From: Ophioceras dolichostomum
Taxonomy: Eukaryota; Ascomycota; Sordariomycetes; Magnaporthales; Ophioceraceae
Direction of reading: 5' to 3'
Assembly: GCA_003049485.1 (NCBI GenBank)
Contig: PYST01000012.1
Span: 66,682-130,681, forward strand
DNA: 64,000 bases
The number at the start of each line of letters is the position of its first letter. The first letter of the stretch is position 1. Under the pieces are notes generated by a model, which searched no databases, was not told the origin of the DNA, and saw only the letters and a program-made list of their open reading frames with translations. Positions 53,269 to 64,000 of this stretch are shown one piece after another. A program made the translations under genes and the position numbers.

Positions 53269-54373
53269 CCCGCGTTTGCCTCAGTTGTCGTCCCCTCTCC
53301 GCTGGAAGCCAAATAACGAGAAAAAGCAAAAGGGCTCTCGATTGGGTCGGATTTGCAGCGGGTTTGGCGTCCCGGAAAGGGGTGTTCGGTTCGTCGGTGA
53401 TTTTGAGTTTACTAGTTCGATCGCATGACATGGGTTGCGCAGTTGCTGGATTCGATCATGGTCGTAAAAGTCGTTGATAGCAACTGGCACCTGTAGGTTT
53501 TGTTCCAGACAGTCGCCCAGGTTGTTTCGTAGTTACCACAGTTATCCTGTGCCTTGACGTAAACTCGAGGGCAAAAGAACAGCTTGGCGCGATGCACTTG
53601 AGAGCTGTCCCGGAGTGTTCCTGCACACTTGCAGGAATTTGGCAACCTGGAAGACCTACGTAATGCAACGCCTGTTCGCTTGTGACAATGAATAAGGAGG
53701 TTAGTCCCCCTTGTATCGGGAACGACGGCGACTACGTGCTCGCCGAGAAGAGAGCCTATCGGGTCAATTGGAGGGATTTCGTAATAGCAGATTCCGTTAA
53801 GTCCACGAAGCAGAATGCCTCGCTGTCAAAAAGTTCACTTCATCGAGTCTGTTGGACCCTTTTGGTAACTTTTGACACGATGACTCTGGTCTCGACCACG
53901 TTTGCCGGCCCGGGCTGATGCTCCATATGCGCCTGCCGTGCTCTGGGCAATGTACATTGATAGAGTCCCCACTATATCGACCCGCTCGATGTTCCGTGTT
54001 TTAAGGTGCTACAAGGCGATGTGGCCCACCCATTCATTGAACTGTGCACCGTCGGGATGACATTGTTGTGCTAAAGTATAGCGCATCAGAAGCTACCTGC
54101 AACTGCTGGTGGGACCTTGCGCAGAGGCCAGCTATTCCGTTTCGAACCCATCAGATGCCACAGCGCCACGATCTTGAAGTGAATGATGCGAGCAGCTCCG
54201 TCTCAGTTGCCCCCAATCTCTCTGCCTCATCTCCGAGATTTTTTTTTCTCTCCCTGAAAAGGATTTCGTCTGCCCACTGCCATTCTGAGGAGTTTCTTCG
54301 CATCCCGACTTCCCGAAGATGAAGCGCGTCTTCTAATTGATTCTACTTTTACTCCCTTCGAGATTCTGTATAT

Positions 54374-54566
54374 GTGAGTGCCCCAATAGCATCCTCGGAC
54401 GAGCAAGCTCAGCTGCCATTCGCGCCGCGCCGACTTCAAAACTCAGGGTTGCGCCAACGACATCATCTCTCTACCTCATGACGACGGCCCCTTATGAACA
54501 ACAATTGTTCATAAGGCCGATATGGGGGCGATGTTCATAATACTAACAGCAGTCTCCTGTTTGCAG
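54374..54566 (+). other. Candidate intron in the SEC16 5' leader
   Basis: GTGAGT at 54374–54379 could be a donor. TACTAAC at 54541–54547 is a perfect branch-point word, and TTTGCAG ends at 54566, 62 bp before the SEC16 ATG. All three signals are good; use of the intron is inferred. Confidence 0.45.
54490..54516. repeat. 27-bp palindrome in the SEC16 leader
   Basis: CTTATGAACAA (54491–54501) is the exact mirror of TTGTTCATAAG (54505–54515) with CAA between; one more C–G pair flanks them. A third TGTTCATAA copy follows at 54532–54540. The palindrome lies inside the candidate leader intron and could form a hairpin. Confidence 0.6.
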
Positions 54567-54627
54567 TATTCACTTTGCGCTTTGTCTTCATCCACCTTTG
54601 CGATTATCTCCTTCATCCGGCATCGTG

Positions 54628-57600
54628 ATGCCGTCAGACGAGCCAAATTCAACGTGGCACCCGGCGTTCATGCCTAATGTCGCCGCTACCATATCGCCAA
54701 AAGCTCCCAGCTGCCTACTTTCTTCCGATACTCTCTCTAGCCAACCTACAGAGCCCAGTCCCGTCGGACACTCTGAGGCGGATGTGATAGCCGAATATTT
54801 GGAGGAGTCTCAAGAAGAAGCTCAGGGGCAGCCGGTGGATGCGTGGTTCCAAGATCAGGAGGCAGGGGATTCTTGGTTGGACCAAGGAGATGGTCCAGAT
54901 ACCTCGATAAACAACACTACCGAAGCAGCCCCAACAACAGATGCTTTGGAGAGTGTTGAGGATGCACCTCCCACTCCAGTTATCGAAGAACCCTCATCGA
55001 CCTCATCGAAGCACCACAGCACTGTTTCCTTCGCGCGCACCGTCTCGGACGAGGTGAACTGGGACAATGAAGACGACGAGGTGGAATGGAACCTCCCGAG
55101 GACGGAGACCGACCCTTTCAAGTTCATGTCCCCCTCAGATCGTACGAACTCCTTCCCCGTTGTTCCTCCGATGTCCAAGCAGTCGCCCCCAAGGCTAGAT
55201 CGACCACTACCCTCCACGGAAGCCGAAGATCTCATGGTGGAGCTCGACCGCGAACCTTCCCCGATCAAGACGGCAGCTGAGTCCTCTAGCGAGTTGGCAC
55301 ATAGCGCTCGCATGTCGCTGGCGGAAGACCACCTCGAAACCCGGAGCCCTCGACAATACGTGGGCGGAGACTTCCCGGCGCCAGATATGGAGGCATCTGA
55401 TGTGCGCTACGAAGAGGGCCTCCCCTTAATATCTCAGGATCAAGAAGCCGGGGCGGGAAGCAACGACGCTGCCAAGGCCGAAGATATTTTCTCGGGAGGA
55501 TCCCCAGCCGAGGATGACTTTTTCAACCAGATCAGCGGCTCGGGTGACCGCAGCGTCTCACAGGATAGTGTGCAGAGCCCACCACCTTTGGAACGGAAGT
55601 CGACCATGCAAGTTATGGGAGCAAACTCCTTCGATCGCACAGGTACCGGGCTCGAGGACACGCTAGAGGAATCACCAGAGGAGGACGACTTCTGGAGTCA
55701 ACAACAACCGCACGTTGAGGAGGATGGTGGTGAGGATCACGTATTGGCTGAACATGATGAGGACAAGGCCGAGGAAACTACTGATTTAGCGACGACGGCA
55801 GCACAAGATGGGAAACAGGAGGGGGGAGACTTGGCGGCTCAATGGGCTGCTGCACTCGGTGACGACGATGATGACGACTTGCTCCTGGATGACGCCGCGC
55901 CAACACCAGCTAAAGGCATTGACCCTGCCTCCTTCTTCGTTGATGATGGAGAAGGGTTCCTCGAAGACGAGGAAGAAGCAACGCAGCCGCCAAAGCCAGA
56001 GGCGCCGACAGCAGAGCCAGTCCCTGCAGCCACTCTATCTCCCAGCTTGAATGGCCGGTATGCTCCGGTAGGCACGGCTACCACCCCAGCGGTGTCGCGG
56101 CAGTCTTCGGGTCAAAGCCAGTACCTCCCGAGCCCGACACAACAGTTCGCGGCTACCGCTCCTCCGCCACAGCCCCCAGTCGCCACCCCTTTCGCATCTC
56201 AGCCGGCGTATGGCGCTCCCCCGCCACGGTTGGAGCCCAATAGGGCGGCGAGCTTTGCGGATAAGTCGAAGGGAGGCTACACATCCCCCTACGATCTCCC
56301 AGTTGAGCTCAAGCCTAGGAAACGACCCAGCACCCAACATTTCCCTAGGGCTGCCGAGACGCCTCCCCCACCGCCCGGTCCACCACAACTCGCGCGCACT
56401 ACCAGTGCGCCTGGCCAGGCACCACCAGCAATGCCCCAATCTACGCCAGTGCCTAAGGCTACTCCCACCGCAACAATGCCTCCTCCAGCTATGTCCAGCC
56501 GGCCGATTCCGGCTCAGCATCCTGTTCAGCAGTCCCCAGCAGCTCCCACCAAAGCGTCACAACGCTCGCAGTCTGGGGAGGGCTTCTTTGCCGAGCTACC
56601 CATGTCAAGCCGTGTTCGGCCGGCGTCGCGATCAAGTCAGAGGAGTCTTAACTCGCCCACCCAGCTGAGTCCTGTGACGCCTCCGCACAGCGGCCATGCG
56701 TTCCCTCACGGCCCTCCGCAAGGCCCGCCACAGGGTCACCCGGTCGCGCCTCAACAGCAGCCCCATGCCGCTACGGCAGCGCCCCCATCACAAGTCTCTC
56801 CGCATCAACTGGGCGGTGTCAGTAGCGCTCCACCATTGACCGGTACTGGTGGGCTCGTTGCTCCGGAGCGTGTCAACCCTTACGCTCCCCTGCAGTCGAG
56901 TACGATGCCTTTACCGAGTGCTATGCCTTCAGTTTCGAGTAGCCGATACTCCCCTGCTCCTCCATCCCATCCTGGAGCATCGGCTGGCGCACCTCCTACG
57001 CAATCCACCCGATACTCGCCCGCACCCGCCGCCAACCGTCCGCCAGTCGCGACGCACCCGCCGGTTCAGCATGCTGTACCGCCCCCTATTCTGGCCCACC
57101 AGCCCAGAACGTCAAGTCCGCTGGCGCATTTTGAGGTGACCCATGACAGGTCTCGACCCTCCTCGTCTTCTAGTCAGTCCGATCATCTTCATTCGGACCG
57201 ACCAGACAGGCGTGCCGGTTCTGGACTGACCAGGGTGCCGTCGCTCCCGCCGACACGCGAGGTAGAGGAGGAGAGCGCTTTCTCGAGCATCCCGCCCCAT
57301 GGACCTCCCTCCTCGTCTCATTCCAATAACTCTCGTAGCGGCCGGCCTTCAAGTCAGGGGAAGTCACAGAGCCCTTACCGGACGAGGCAGACCTCTCCCC
57401 CAGCTCCCCTGACACTCGCCCAGTCCACCCTGTCTCCTCCGAAGAGGAGCATGAGCTATGTTCCTCAAGCGCATCAGCAGACCCTTTCTCCGCCTACAAT
57501 GGACTTCGCCCCTCCACCTAGGTCTCACACCCAATCTCCAGGTTCGATGTTTGGGGAGAACAGGGTAGGAATGAGGTCCGCTGATCCGGTACCTCGTCCG

Positions 57601-60600
57601 TCCTCAGTCAATGATCCGACGTCGCCTCGCTCGGCAGCCTCGGCTACTTACCAGCCTACGGCGGCCCCTACTGCAGCACCTATACCCGCTCCCTCCTCAG
57701 CACCACTCTCCAGATCGCGCGGAATGTCCCAGAATTTCAACCTCGTTCCTCCAACGGACGGACGGGAACACGATCCGCTCAAGCGGTGGACAGGTGCGCC
57801 ACTCATCGCCTGGGGCGTGGGGGGCACACTCGTCACATCGTTCCCCAAGAATATCCCGCTATATGGCATGAACCAGAGTGTGCCTATGATCGCGAGGAAG
57901 CCCGGGGATCTCAAAATTAAGAACACCAAGGGCATTTTCCCCCTGGAGGAGCGTCTCGCCAAGTTCCCTGGTCCGCTGAAGGGCAAGTCCAAGAAGAAGG
58001 AGACGATCGCCTGGCTAACCACTGGCATCGAGGGACTGGAGCGCAGCCTGCCGCAAACGACATTCCTCGAGCAGATTTCGCACCATGATAAGCGTACTAC
58101 TGAGCGAGTACTTCTCTGGAAGATCCTTCGTCTCTTCATCGAGTTCGATGGCACGCTAGAAGGGTCTCCAAACGTAGAGCACGCTGTTCGCGAAGTCCTC
58201 TGTCCAGGGATTGAACTGCAATCCGCAGTGCCGACAGCACCGTCTACGACCGCTCTGTATGGCATGGGCTCAGACCACGGCTCATTCGCGACGCAGATGA
58301 AATCGGACGGTGTAGACTCGGCCACAGTCGAGCAGATTCGAAGGAACCTGCTCGTCGGTGAGCGCGAGAAGGCTGTTTGGGACGCGGCGGATAAGCGGCT
58401 CTGGGGTCACGCGCTGCTCATCGCCAACACTGTATCTCCTGATCTGTACAAGAAGGTGTCTCAGGAGTTCGTGCGCAAGGAGGTCAACTACCCCGGACAC
58501 AACAACGAGCCTCTCGCTGTTCTGTACGAGGTGCTCTCCGGGAACCACGAGGAGTGCGTGGATGAGCTGGTCCCGTCCCATGCAAGGGCAGGATATCAGC
58601 TGATGGACACGAGTGCCCATGCCCACTCGAGCCGCGGCCCGTCCACTGACAGGCTTGCGGCGCTCGACAAGTGGAGGGAGACACTTGGCCTAGTGCTCAG
58701 TAACAGGAGCAGTAATGACGTGCGGGCCATAAACGCTCTGGGCGTCCTGCTGTCCGGCTACGGTAGGGCAGAGGCTGCGCACATCTGCTACCTGTTCGCC
58801 CGCAGCGCGACTGTCTTTGGCGGACTCGACGACCCAAGCTCGCACTTTGTGCTGGTTGGCGCCGACCACAAGACACAGGCAGATCACTTCGCTAAGGATA
58901 CAGAGGCCCTGCTCCTGAGCGAGGTGTATGAGTATGGTCTATCGCTGGCGGGCGGGTCCCGCGATGTCAACTGCCCGCACTTGGCCGCCTATAAGCTGCA
59001 GCATGCGATGATCCTTGCGGAGCACGGATATCGCGACAAGGCGCTTCAGTACTGCGAAGGCCTCGCCTCAGCCATCACGGCGCAGACTAGGAGGTCTCCG
59101 TACCACCACGCTAGCCTGGAGGCGGCGGTTGATGATCTCACAAAGCGCTTGAGGCAGGCGCCGAAGGAAGAGTCCAACTCATGGATCCCTAAGCCTAGCA
59201 TGAACAAGGTGTCCGACTCGATGTGGAACCGTTTCAACAAGTTCGTAAATAATGACGAGGGCGAGAACGGCGCCAATGGTCTAGCCGATGGCGCCGGAGA
59301 AGCCGGACCGTTTGCCCGTCTGGCCGGCGGCACGCCCACCATTAGCCGCCCTCCTTCAACCGGACCTGTTACCGGGATGGAAATGTTCGGCGGCGTTGTG
59401 ACTGGGGGTGCTACCGGTCCCCTCGGCTACCCTGCCCCAGCCGCACCCGCCATCCAGCCACCGCCAACTACTAGAGCAGCGTCGCGGTACGCCCCACAAG
59501 CAGCGACCAACCCATACGACCCTACCCAGTCGCATCAGCCTATGGCGCCGCCATCCACAGGCCGTTCCTCTGGCGAGTACAGCCGCGGTTCTCCAGAGTT
59601 CACACGGCGCTCCTCGGAGATCCAACGGTCTGCATACATTCCAACGAGCACCGCTCCGAATAACATGCCGTCCCCAACTCCTAGTGCAGGCTATGGCATG
59701 AACCACGACTCCTCCCCATCCTTCGCGCCGGTAGCTGCCAGCCATCTCAGCGCCCCTCCCTCCGAGCATCTTGCGCCAGCGTCTTATGGAGGGTATCAGC
59801 CATACGCTCCTCCTGACTATGCGACGAATGGATCACCATATGCCGCTGCTGGCCACGGCAGCGCTGATGAGAAGCTCCCCGCTACGACAAACGCTGATTC
59901 CGAGTCCCCTGAGTCAGGGGGCTACCAACTTCCCTCATATGGCTACGAGCCGCCAACGATGACCCCGTATGAGTCGATGTCTACAGAGAAATCCGAGCCT
60001 GCTGAGGAAGCAAGCAACTCAACGGGTGGATATGAGCCTCCCTCATACCAGCCATCGGGCTACGAGCCGCCTTCCTTCCAACCGTCCAGCTATGAACCGC
60101 CGACATACGAGCCGGGCCCAGAAGATCCATCGAGGGATGAAGGGGATAAGGAGGTTGACAAACGGTCTGCTTCCCATGACGTCTCCGCGTCTGTTTCGTT
60201 GAGCAAACCCGCCGATAAGACCAAGGAAGAAAAGGACCGGGAGAATGCGGAGCTCTTCCGGAAGGCCGCTGAGGAAGATGGTAAGTTTAGTTTGCTATCC
60301 CGTTGCTCTCTCCAAATGTGTCCTTTGACTGACGTGATTTATTCTCTTTGCCACAGCAAAACGTGCCGAAGCCGAGAAAGCAGCAAAGGCCAAGAAGGGC
60401 GGCTGGCTGGGCGGTTGGTTCGGTGGCGGTGGCGGGGCCAAGAAGGAGCCCGACCAGCCCAAGGCCATCCGGGCCAAACTGGGCGAGCAGAACAGCTTCT
60501 ACTACGACGCCGACCTGAAGCGCTGGGTCAACAAGAAGGCCGGCGCCGACGCTGGTGGAGCCGCAGCCGCAGCCACGCCGCCCCCTCCCCGCTCAGCACC

Positions 60601-60973
60601 TCGCTCCGTGTCCGGCACTCCCCCTCCGCCGTCCCTCGGCCGCTCGAGCGCCCCGCCTCGCGGCCCCGGCGGCGGCCTCACCATGTCGGCTTCCATCCCC
60701 AACCTGGCCGCCGCCGCCGCCGCGTCGGCGTCCCAGCCCTCTCTCGTCCCTGGCTCCGGAGGGCCGCCCATCATGCAGCGCTCCGTGTCGAACACCAGCG
60801 AACCGCCCACCAGCAGCGCAGCAGCCGTCGGGATCACGCCGCCGTCCCGGCCCGGCACCAGCATGAGCAACGCCAGCAGCATCGACGACCTGATCAGCGC
60901 GGCGGGCCCGCGCAAGGCCGGCGCCAAGAAGCCGCGGAAGGGCGGGCGGTACATCGATGTCATGGCGAAATAA
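54628..60973 (+). CDS. SEC16: COPII coat assembly scaffold SEC16
   Basis: Exons 54628–60280 and 60357–60973 encode 2089 residues; the 76-bp intron (GAT G|GTAAGT…CACAG|CA) gives [20 protein letters not shown]. The first in-frame ATG starts [17 protein letters not shown], typical for ascomycete Sec16. The N-terminal half is acidic and then Pro/Ser-rich and disordered. The central conserved domain begins near 1046 ([18 protein letters not shown]) and runs to about 1500 as an alpha-solenoid that binds Sec13. The C-terminal region has YEPP(S/T) repeats (about 1794–1830), [10 protein letters not shown] and the conserved [12 protein letters not shown] (from 1938), and ends in RYIDVMAK. Sec16 organises ER exit sites by binding COPII subunits and Sar1. 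It is divergent from the flippase gene and convergent with HUS1. Confidence 0.94.
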
Positions 60974-61883
60974 ATACTGACGGACGAACGGGCAAGAGGG
61001 CAAAGAACACGCATTGATGCTTTCATTGGCTTTTCTTCGCTTCGAATTTTTTTCCCCATCTATTCATTTCCATGGCTTCCCTCCCAACTTTTTGAAAAAG
61101 CAGCGAGCGGTTATAAAACACACAAGGCTATCTTGCGCCGGTCTGCTTTTCGTGCCCTCGTCTTTTTGCATTCGTTGTAATTATAGACCTGTTTTAATTA
61201 CCTACCTGGTACCCTGCCATTTCCTGTGCCAAAGGGGGGGCACAGTCAAATAAGGCCTACAACATCACTGGATTGCTTATTAGTTCGAATAGCTAAAGCC
61301 GGCATAAGGAAACTCTAGGCCAAAGCCGAATTTGCTTCGAGAACGTCCACTCACTCCCCCTTGTTTGCTTGGACCTGCCTGCCTTGCCGAGCAAGAATAC
61401 GCCGTCTTTTCTGCTGTTTTTCTGTTTCTCTTTTTGTATGTGGCTATGTTTTTGTAATAGACAATGCGTGCTTGTGCGAAACCATCAGGTCAGGCCAGGC
61501 AATAACTATCGAATCGATTGTTTACGTGTGCTTCTCTGAACCAAGGGCGACGGACGTTCCGTAATTCGCACGTCGAAGTGACCATAAGAAGGAGTTGGCT
61601 TGCGAGTCTCTCGTGATTATTCTTGCCCTCTCGGAGCACTGCGGGGGGTCTCGGTACTAGGTAGCTAACAGAGACTCTTCCAGGTCGGTAAGGTACCTAC
61701 TAGGTAGGGTTTCGAAAGAACGTTGAAAATCATGTTGGCAGAATAGCAAATCTAGTTTGGTATATCCTCGTCACCATTCCCTTGTTAAAAATCACCATTT
61801 TAATCGCCAGTATACCGAACGCCGACGCACATATATCCCTCCCCTGCTGGAATCATCGGGTAGCCAGGTCAAGTGATAAGCTT
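60974..61883. other. Convergent 3' region between SEC16 and HUS1
   Basis: About 0.9 kb, T-rich near 61040 and 61410–61450. It contains several TACCTAGGTA-type words (about 61200, 61654–61665 and 61688–61708). No gene is recognised. Confidence 0.5.
61688..61708. repeat. Dispersed TACCTAGGTA motif, copy downstream of HUS1
   Basis: GTAAGGTACCTACTAGGTAGG, preceded at 61654–61665 by GTACTAGGTAGC. Both lie in the SEC16–HUS1 intergenic region. Confidence 0.5.
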
Positions 61884-63377
61884 TCAGGAACTGTAGCTGG
61901 AAACATAATACTGGATTTCGACAGCTCAGCCGACATTGGTCAGTACGTGATTACCAACAGAGAGATGGCAGCGGGAGGTGGAAGGGGAAAGAGGGAGTTG
62001 GAAGGAGGGAGGAGGAATAGTTGCATCTCGCCCAATTAGATACTTACAGTAAGAACCGAATCCTCTCCCCCGCTATCGTCGTACTGCGGCACGTACACGT
62101 AGAGGATCAGCGCGTGGTCGTCGGCGAAGCACGCGATGACCCGCCCGTCGAGCCGGCCCACGCTGAGGACCCTGCTCAGGTCTTTCCCGTCCACGCGCAC
62201 CGTCGCCCACTTGTCGGGCCCCGCGGCGCGGAACCGCTCGCTGGGGTGCTCGTCGAGCGGGACCGACAGCTGCGCCGGGTCGAGCTCCGGGTTGTCGAGC
62301 CCGCGCCAGACGCTCTCGACGTCGAGGGAGTCGGTCGCGATGCGGAGGCGCAGCGAGCCGTGCATGTTGGCGCTCAGCTCGAGCTTGGGACCGTTGACTG
62401 AGTTGGATGTTGAGGACGAGTTGCCTCCACCTCCGCCGCCGCCGCCGACGAGGCCCCCGCCGAGGCCGCCACCGGTGGTGTTGTTGAGGAGGGTGCCGCC
62501 TGATGTTGAGGAGGAGCTGGATGCGGTGAGCGCGAGCTTGGTGAAGCGGTCGCTGATGGCTTTGAGCTGGAGCAAGGGCGGTAGTTGGATGTGCACGTCC
62601 GGCTCGCGCACTTTGGGCTGCATGATCGTCTCGACCGTGTCTGGGTGCAGTACGCGGACGGGGATGTCCTGCGTGATGACCTTCTCGCGCTCGCGCTTCA
62701 TCGTCAGCTCGAGAGACTCTTGCATGAAGGCGGCGTCGGCGAAGGGGTCGTCTTCTGGGTCGCCGCCGCCGCCGCCGCCGCCACTAAGGCCCGGGTTGTT
62801 GTTGTAGCCCTGTCGCCCGCCGCCGTAGCCGCCCCCTCCTCCGAAGCCAGACCCGCCACCGCCGCCGCCGCCCTGGTGTGTTGTGGTTCGGATCGTCATA
62901 GATAGCAGGGGGATGCCGTTCTTCTTGGTCAGGCGCAGGTCTGCTTCGGTGCTGTTTATGGCTGACTTGAGAGCGCGCTGAAGGGGCCCGAGAGGGAGCT
63001 CGAGGTTGATGGTGTTGTTTGCCTCTGCCGACTGGATGTTGTAGTTCTCGAAGATGAGGCTCATCGAGAGTGTCCTAAGCGCGTCGAAGGTCTATGGGTC
63101 AGTGGGAAGCGGCGTGGGCAAAGCCGAGGCGGTTGTCGCGCAACACACTTACGCCCATACTTGCGATCCCTGAGCTGGGATCACGGTGAAGCGCGCCGTG
63201 TCATCGTCGAGTCGCACCCACGCGATCTTCTCCAAGGTGCTGAGCGCACCCGTCAACTCTGTTTCGTTGCTAGGTCAGCCATCTAGCACTCCTCGCACGC
63301 AGTTACTGTGTTCCCTGGTATGCTTTCGGCGTACTGGAGAAGGTGCGGATGTTCTTGAGCTCCGTCCTGAACCGCAT
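61884..63377 (-). CDS. HUS1: DNA damage checkpoint clamp subunit HUS1
   Basis: Four minus-strand exons (63377–63335, 63258–63153, 63074–62048, 61910–61884) give 400 residues; introns are 76, 78 and 137 bp. The joins rebuild MRFRTELKNIRTFSKLTGAL, LEKIAWVRLDDDTARFTVIP, then QVWATLSMSLIFENYNIQSA, and finally DSVLT|YYVSSYSS, with a 27-nt last exon preceded by CTGAC and TCCAG. Without it the frame runs eight bases into the intron. These blocks are those of fungal Hus1, which forms the PCNA-like 9-1-1 ring with Rad9 and Rad1 and activates the Mec1/ATR checkpoint. Two Gly-rich insertions (about 117–158 and 234–278), not typical of the family, make it longer than human HUS1 (280). It is convergent with SEC16. 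Confidence 0.88.
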
Positions 63378-64000
63378 TTTGCCAGCCGGGACATCGGAAG
63401 GCTTGGTCAAATAGGGGGTTCGAGCTGCATTCTAGATCGAACGGAGCTTCGGAGGACCAATAGACTCGCAAGGGGACGCGTAGACGCGCTCTCGAGAGGT
63501 CAGGCAGGCGCGTCGGACACTTGCAGCTGCAGGTTCACGATGGCCGCATGTTGTACCACGCAGCATGGATCAGCGGTGCGAAATTTTGATGGTGATTTGA
63601 TGGATTTGACGTGAAGTGAATTAAGCAGTCGCGACGGATCAAACTGATAATGCGTCCGGGTGCAGCATTGGGTGCGGGGGGATCCTCCTCACGATTGGGG
63701 AACCATACCCCGCCAATCCCGCTAAATGGACCCCTGTAAATCTGTCCGTGACGGCCCATGCACCCTGTAACACCCCGCATTATCACTGGCAGACTAAGAA
63801 CCTGTGAAGCTCCCCCAAAAGCAACAAAGACATGGGGGGGATGTATCTCCCTCGACATGGACTCACGTTAGAAGAGAGAGAGATACAGGAAAAATAAAGG
63901 GAGGAAAAAAAGACAAGAAGCTGACGCCCTGGGATATCTGTCAGATAGGAGATAAATACAATAATTCCAACCAATATGTGAACGCCAAATCAAACGCCAG
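63378..64000. promoter_or_regulatory. Upstream region of HUS1 to the window end
   Basis: The HUS1 promoter should lie here. Frames at 63535–63858 and 63783–63974 on the minus strand have no recognisable content. A gene beyond the right edge cannot be judged. Confidence 0.45.

Larger units (their letters stand above)
53269..54627. promoter_or_regulatory. Divergent upstream region between NEO1-like and SEC16 genes
   Basis: 1.36 kb between start codons. No gene is recognised. On the SEC16 side there is a probable leader intron (54374–54566) with a long palindrome inside it, and a T9 run at about 54238. Confidence 0.5.

Noticed and set aside
62036..62047. HUS1 ending in VLTVSI
   Set aside because: These last residues are read from the intron donor ACT|GTAAGTATC; the tiny exon at 61884–61910 gives the expected YYVSSYSS ending.

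Overview
The window is nuclear DNA of a filamentous ascomycete (Pezizomycotina, most likely a Sordariomycete). It is gene-dense. Genes carry short GT–AG introns, mostly 70–250 bp, with CTAAC/CTGAC-type branch sites, and start at ATG. The protein set (ALB1, PAC3, MED6, SEC16, HUS1, a NEO1-type flippase, a DUF3684 protein, AIM32) is typical of ascomycetes. I resolve 18 protein-coding genes on both strands plus one candidate RNA polymerase III RNA gene. I saw no intact transposon, tRNA or rRNA. Most stretches that look open in other frames are shadows of GC-rich coding exons.

Layout, left to right: a GT17-family glycosyltransferase (994–2332, +); a membrane-anchored ubiquitin protease of the UBP1 kind (3388–6039, −); the pre-60S factor ALB1 (6822–7475, +); ketopantoate reductase (8620–9908, +); proteasome assembly chaperone 3 (10187–10724, −); the DEAH helicase DHR1/ECM16 (11075–14728, +); an aberrant short-chain dehydrogenase (15538–17220, +); MED6 (17612–18703, −); an MMTAG2-like SR protein (19104–20027, +); a giant HSP90-like-ATPase protein with a C-terminal HExxH motif (20998–26591, +); a putative structured Pol III RNA (about 27612–27777, +); a class I methyltransferase (28447–29567, −); a 4.2 kb gene-free stretch; NAD formate dehydrogenase (33754–35997, +); an MTQ1/HemK-type glutamine methyltransferase (36606–38301, +); mitochondrial leucyl-tRNA synthetase (38670–41805, −); an amino-acid permease (43032–45026, +); AIM32 (45527–46881, +); a CYC2-like mitochondrial oxidoreductase (47192–48685, +); a NEO1/ATP9-type P4-ATPase (49060–53268, −); SEC16 (54628–60973, +); and the checkpoint clamp subunit HUS1 (61884–63377, −).

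These are mainly housekeeping genes, not a metabolic cluster. Two groupings stand out. From 33.7 to 48.7 kb, five of six genes encode proteins with mitochondrial-looking N-termini or known mitochondrial roles. NEO1 and SEC16, both early-secretory-pathway genes, are divergent and share one 1.36 kb upstream region. The two ribosome-biogenesis genes, ALB1 and DHR1, each have an AAAATTTT (RRPE-like) element about 100 bp before the ATG. The least explained items are the Pol III-like RNA at 27.6 kb, the dehydrogenase that lacks its YxxxK active site, and the zinc-protease-like motif at the end of the DUF3684 protein. Exon boundaries were worked out by hand from splice signals, reading frame and remembered family features. 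No database search was run.
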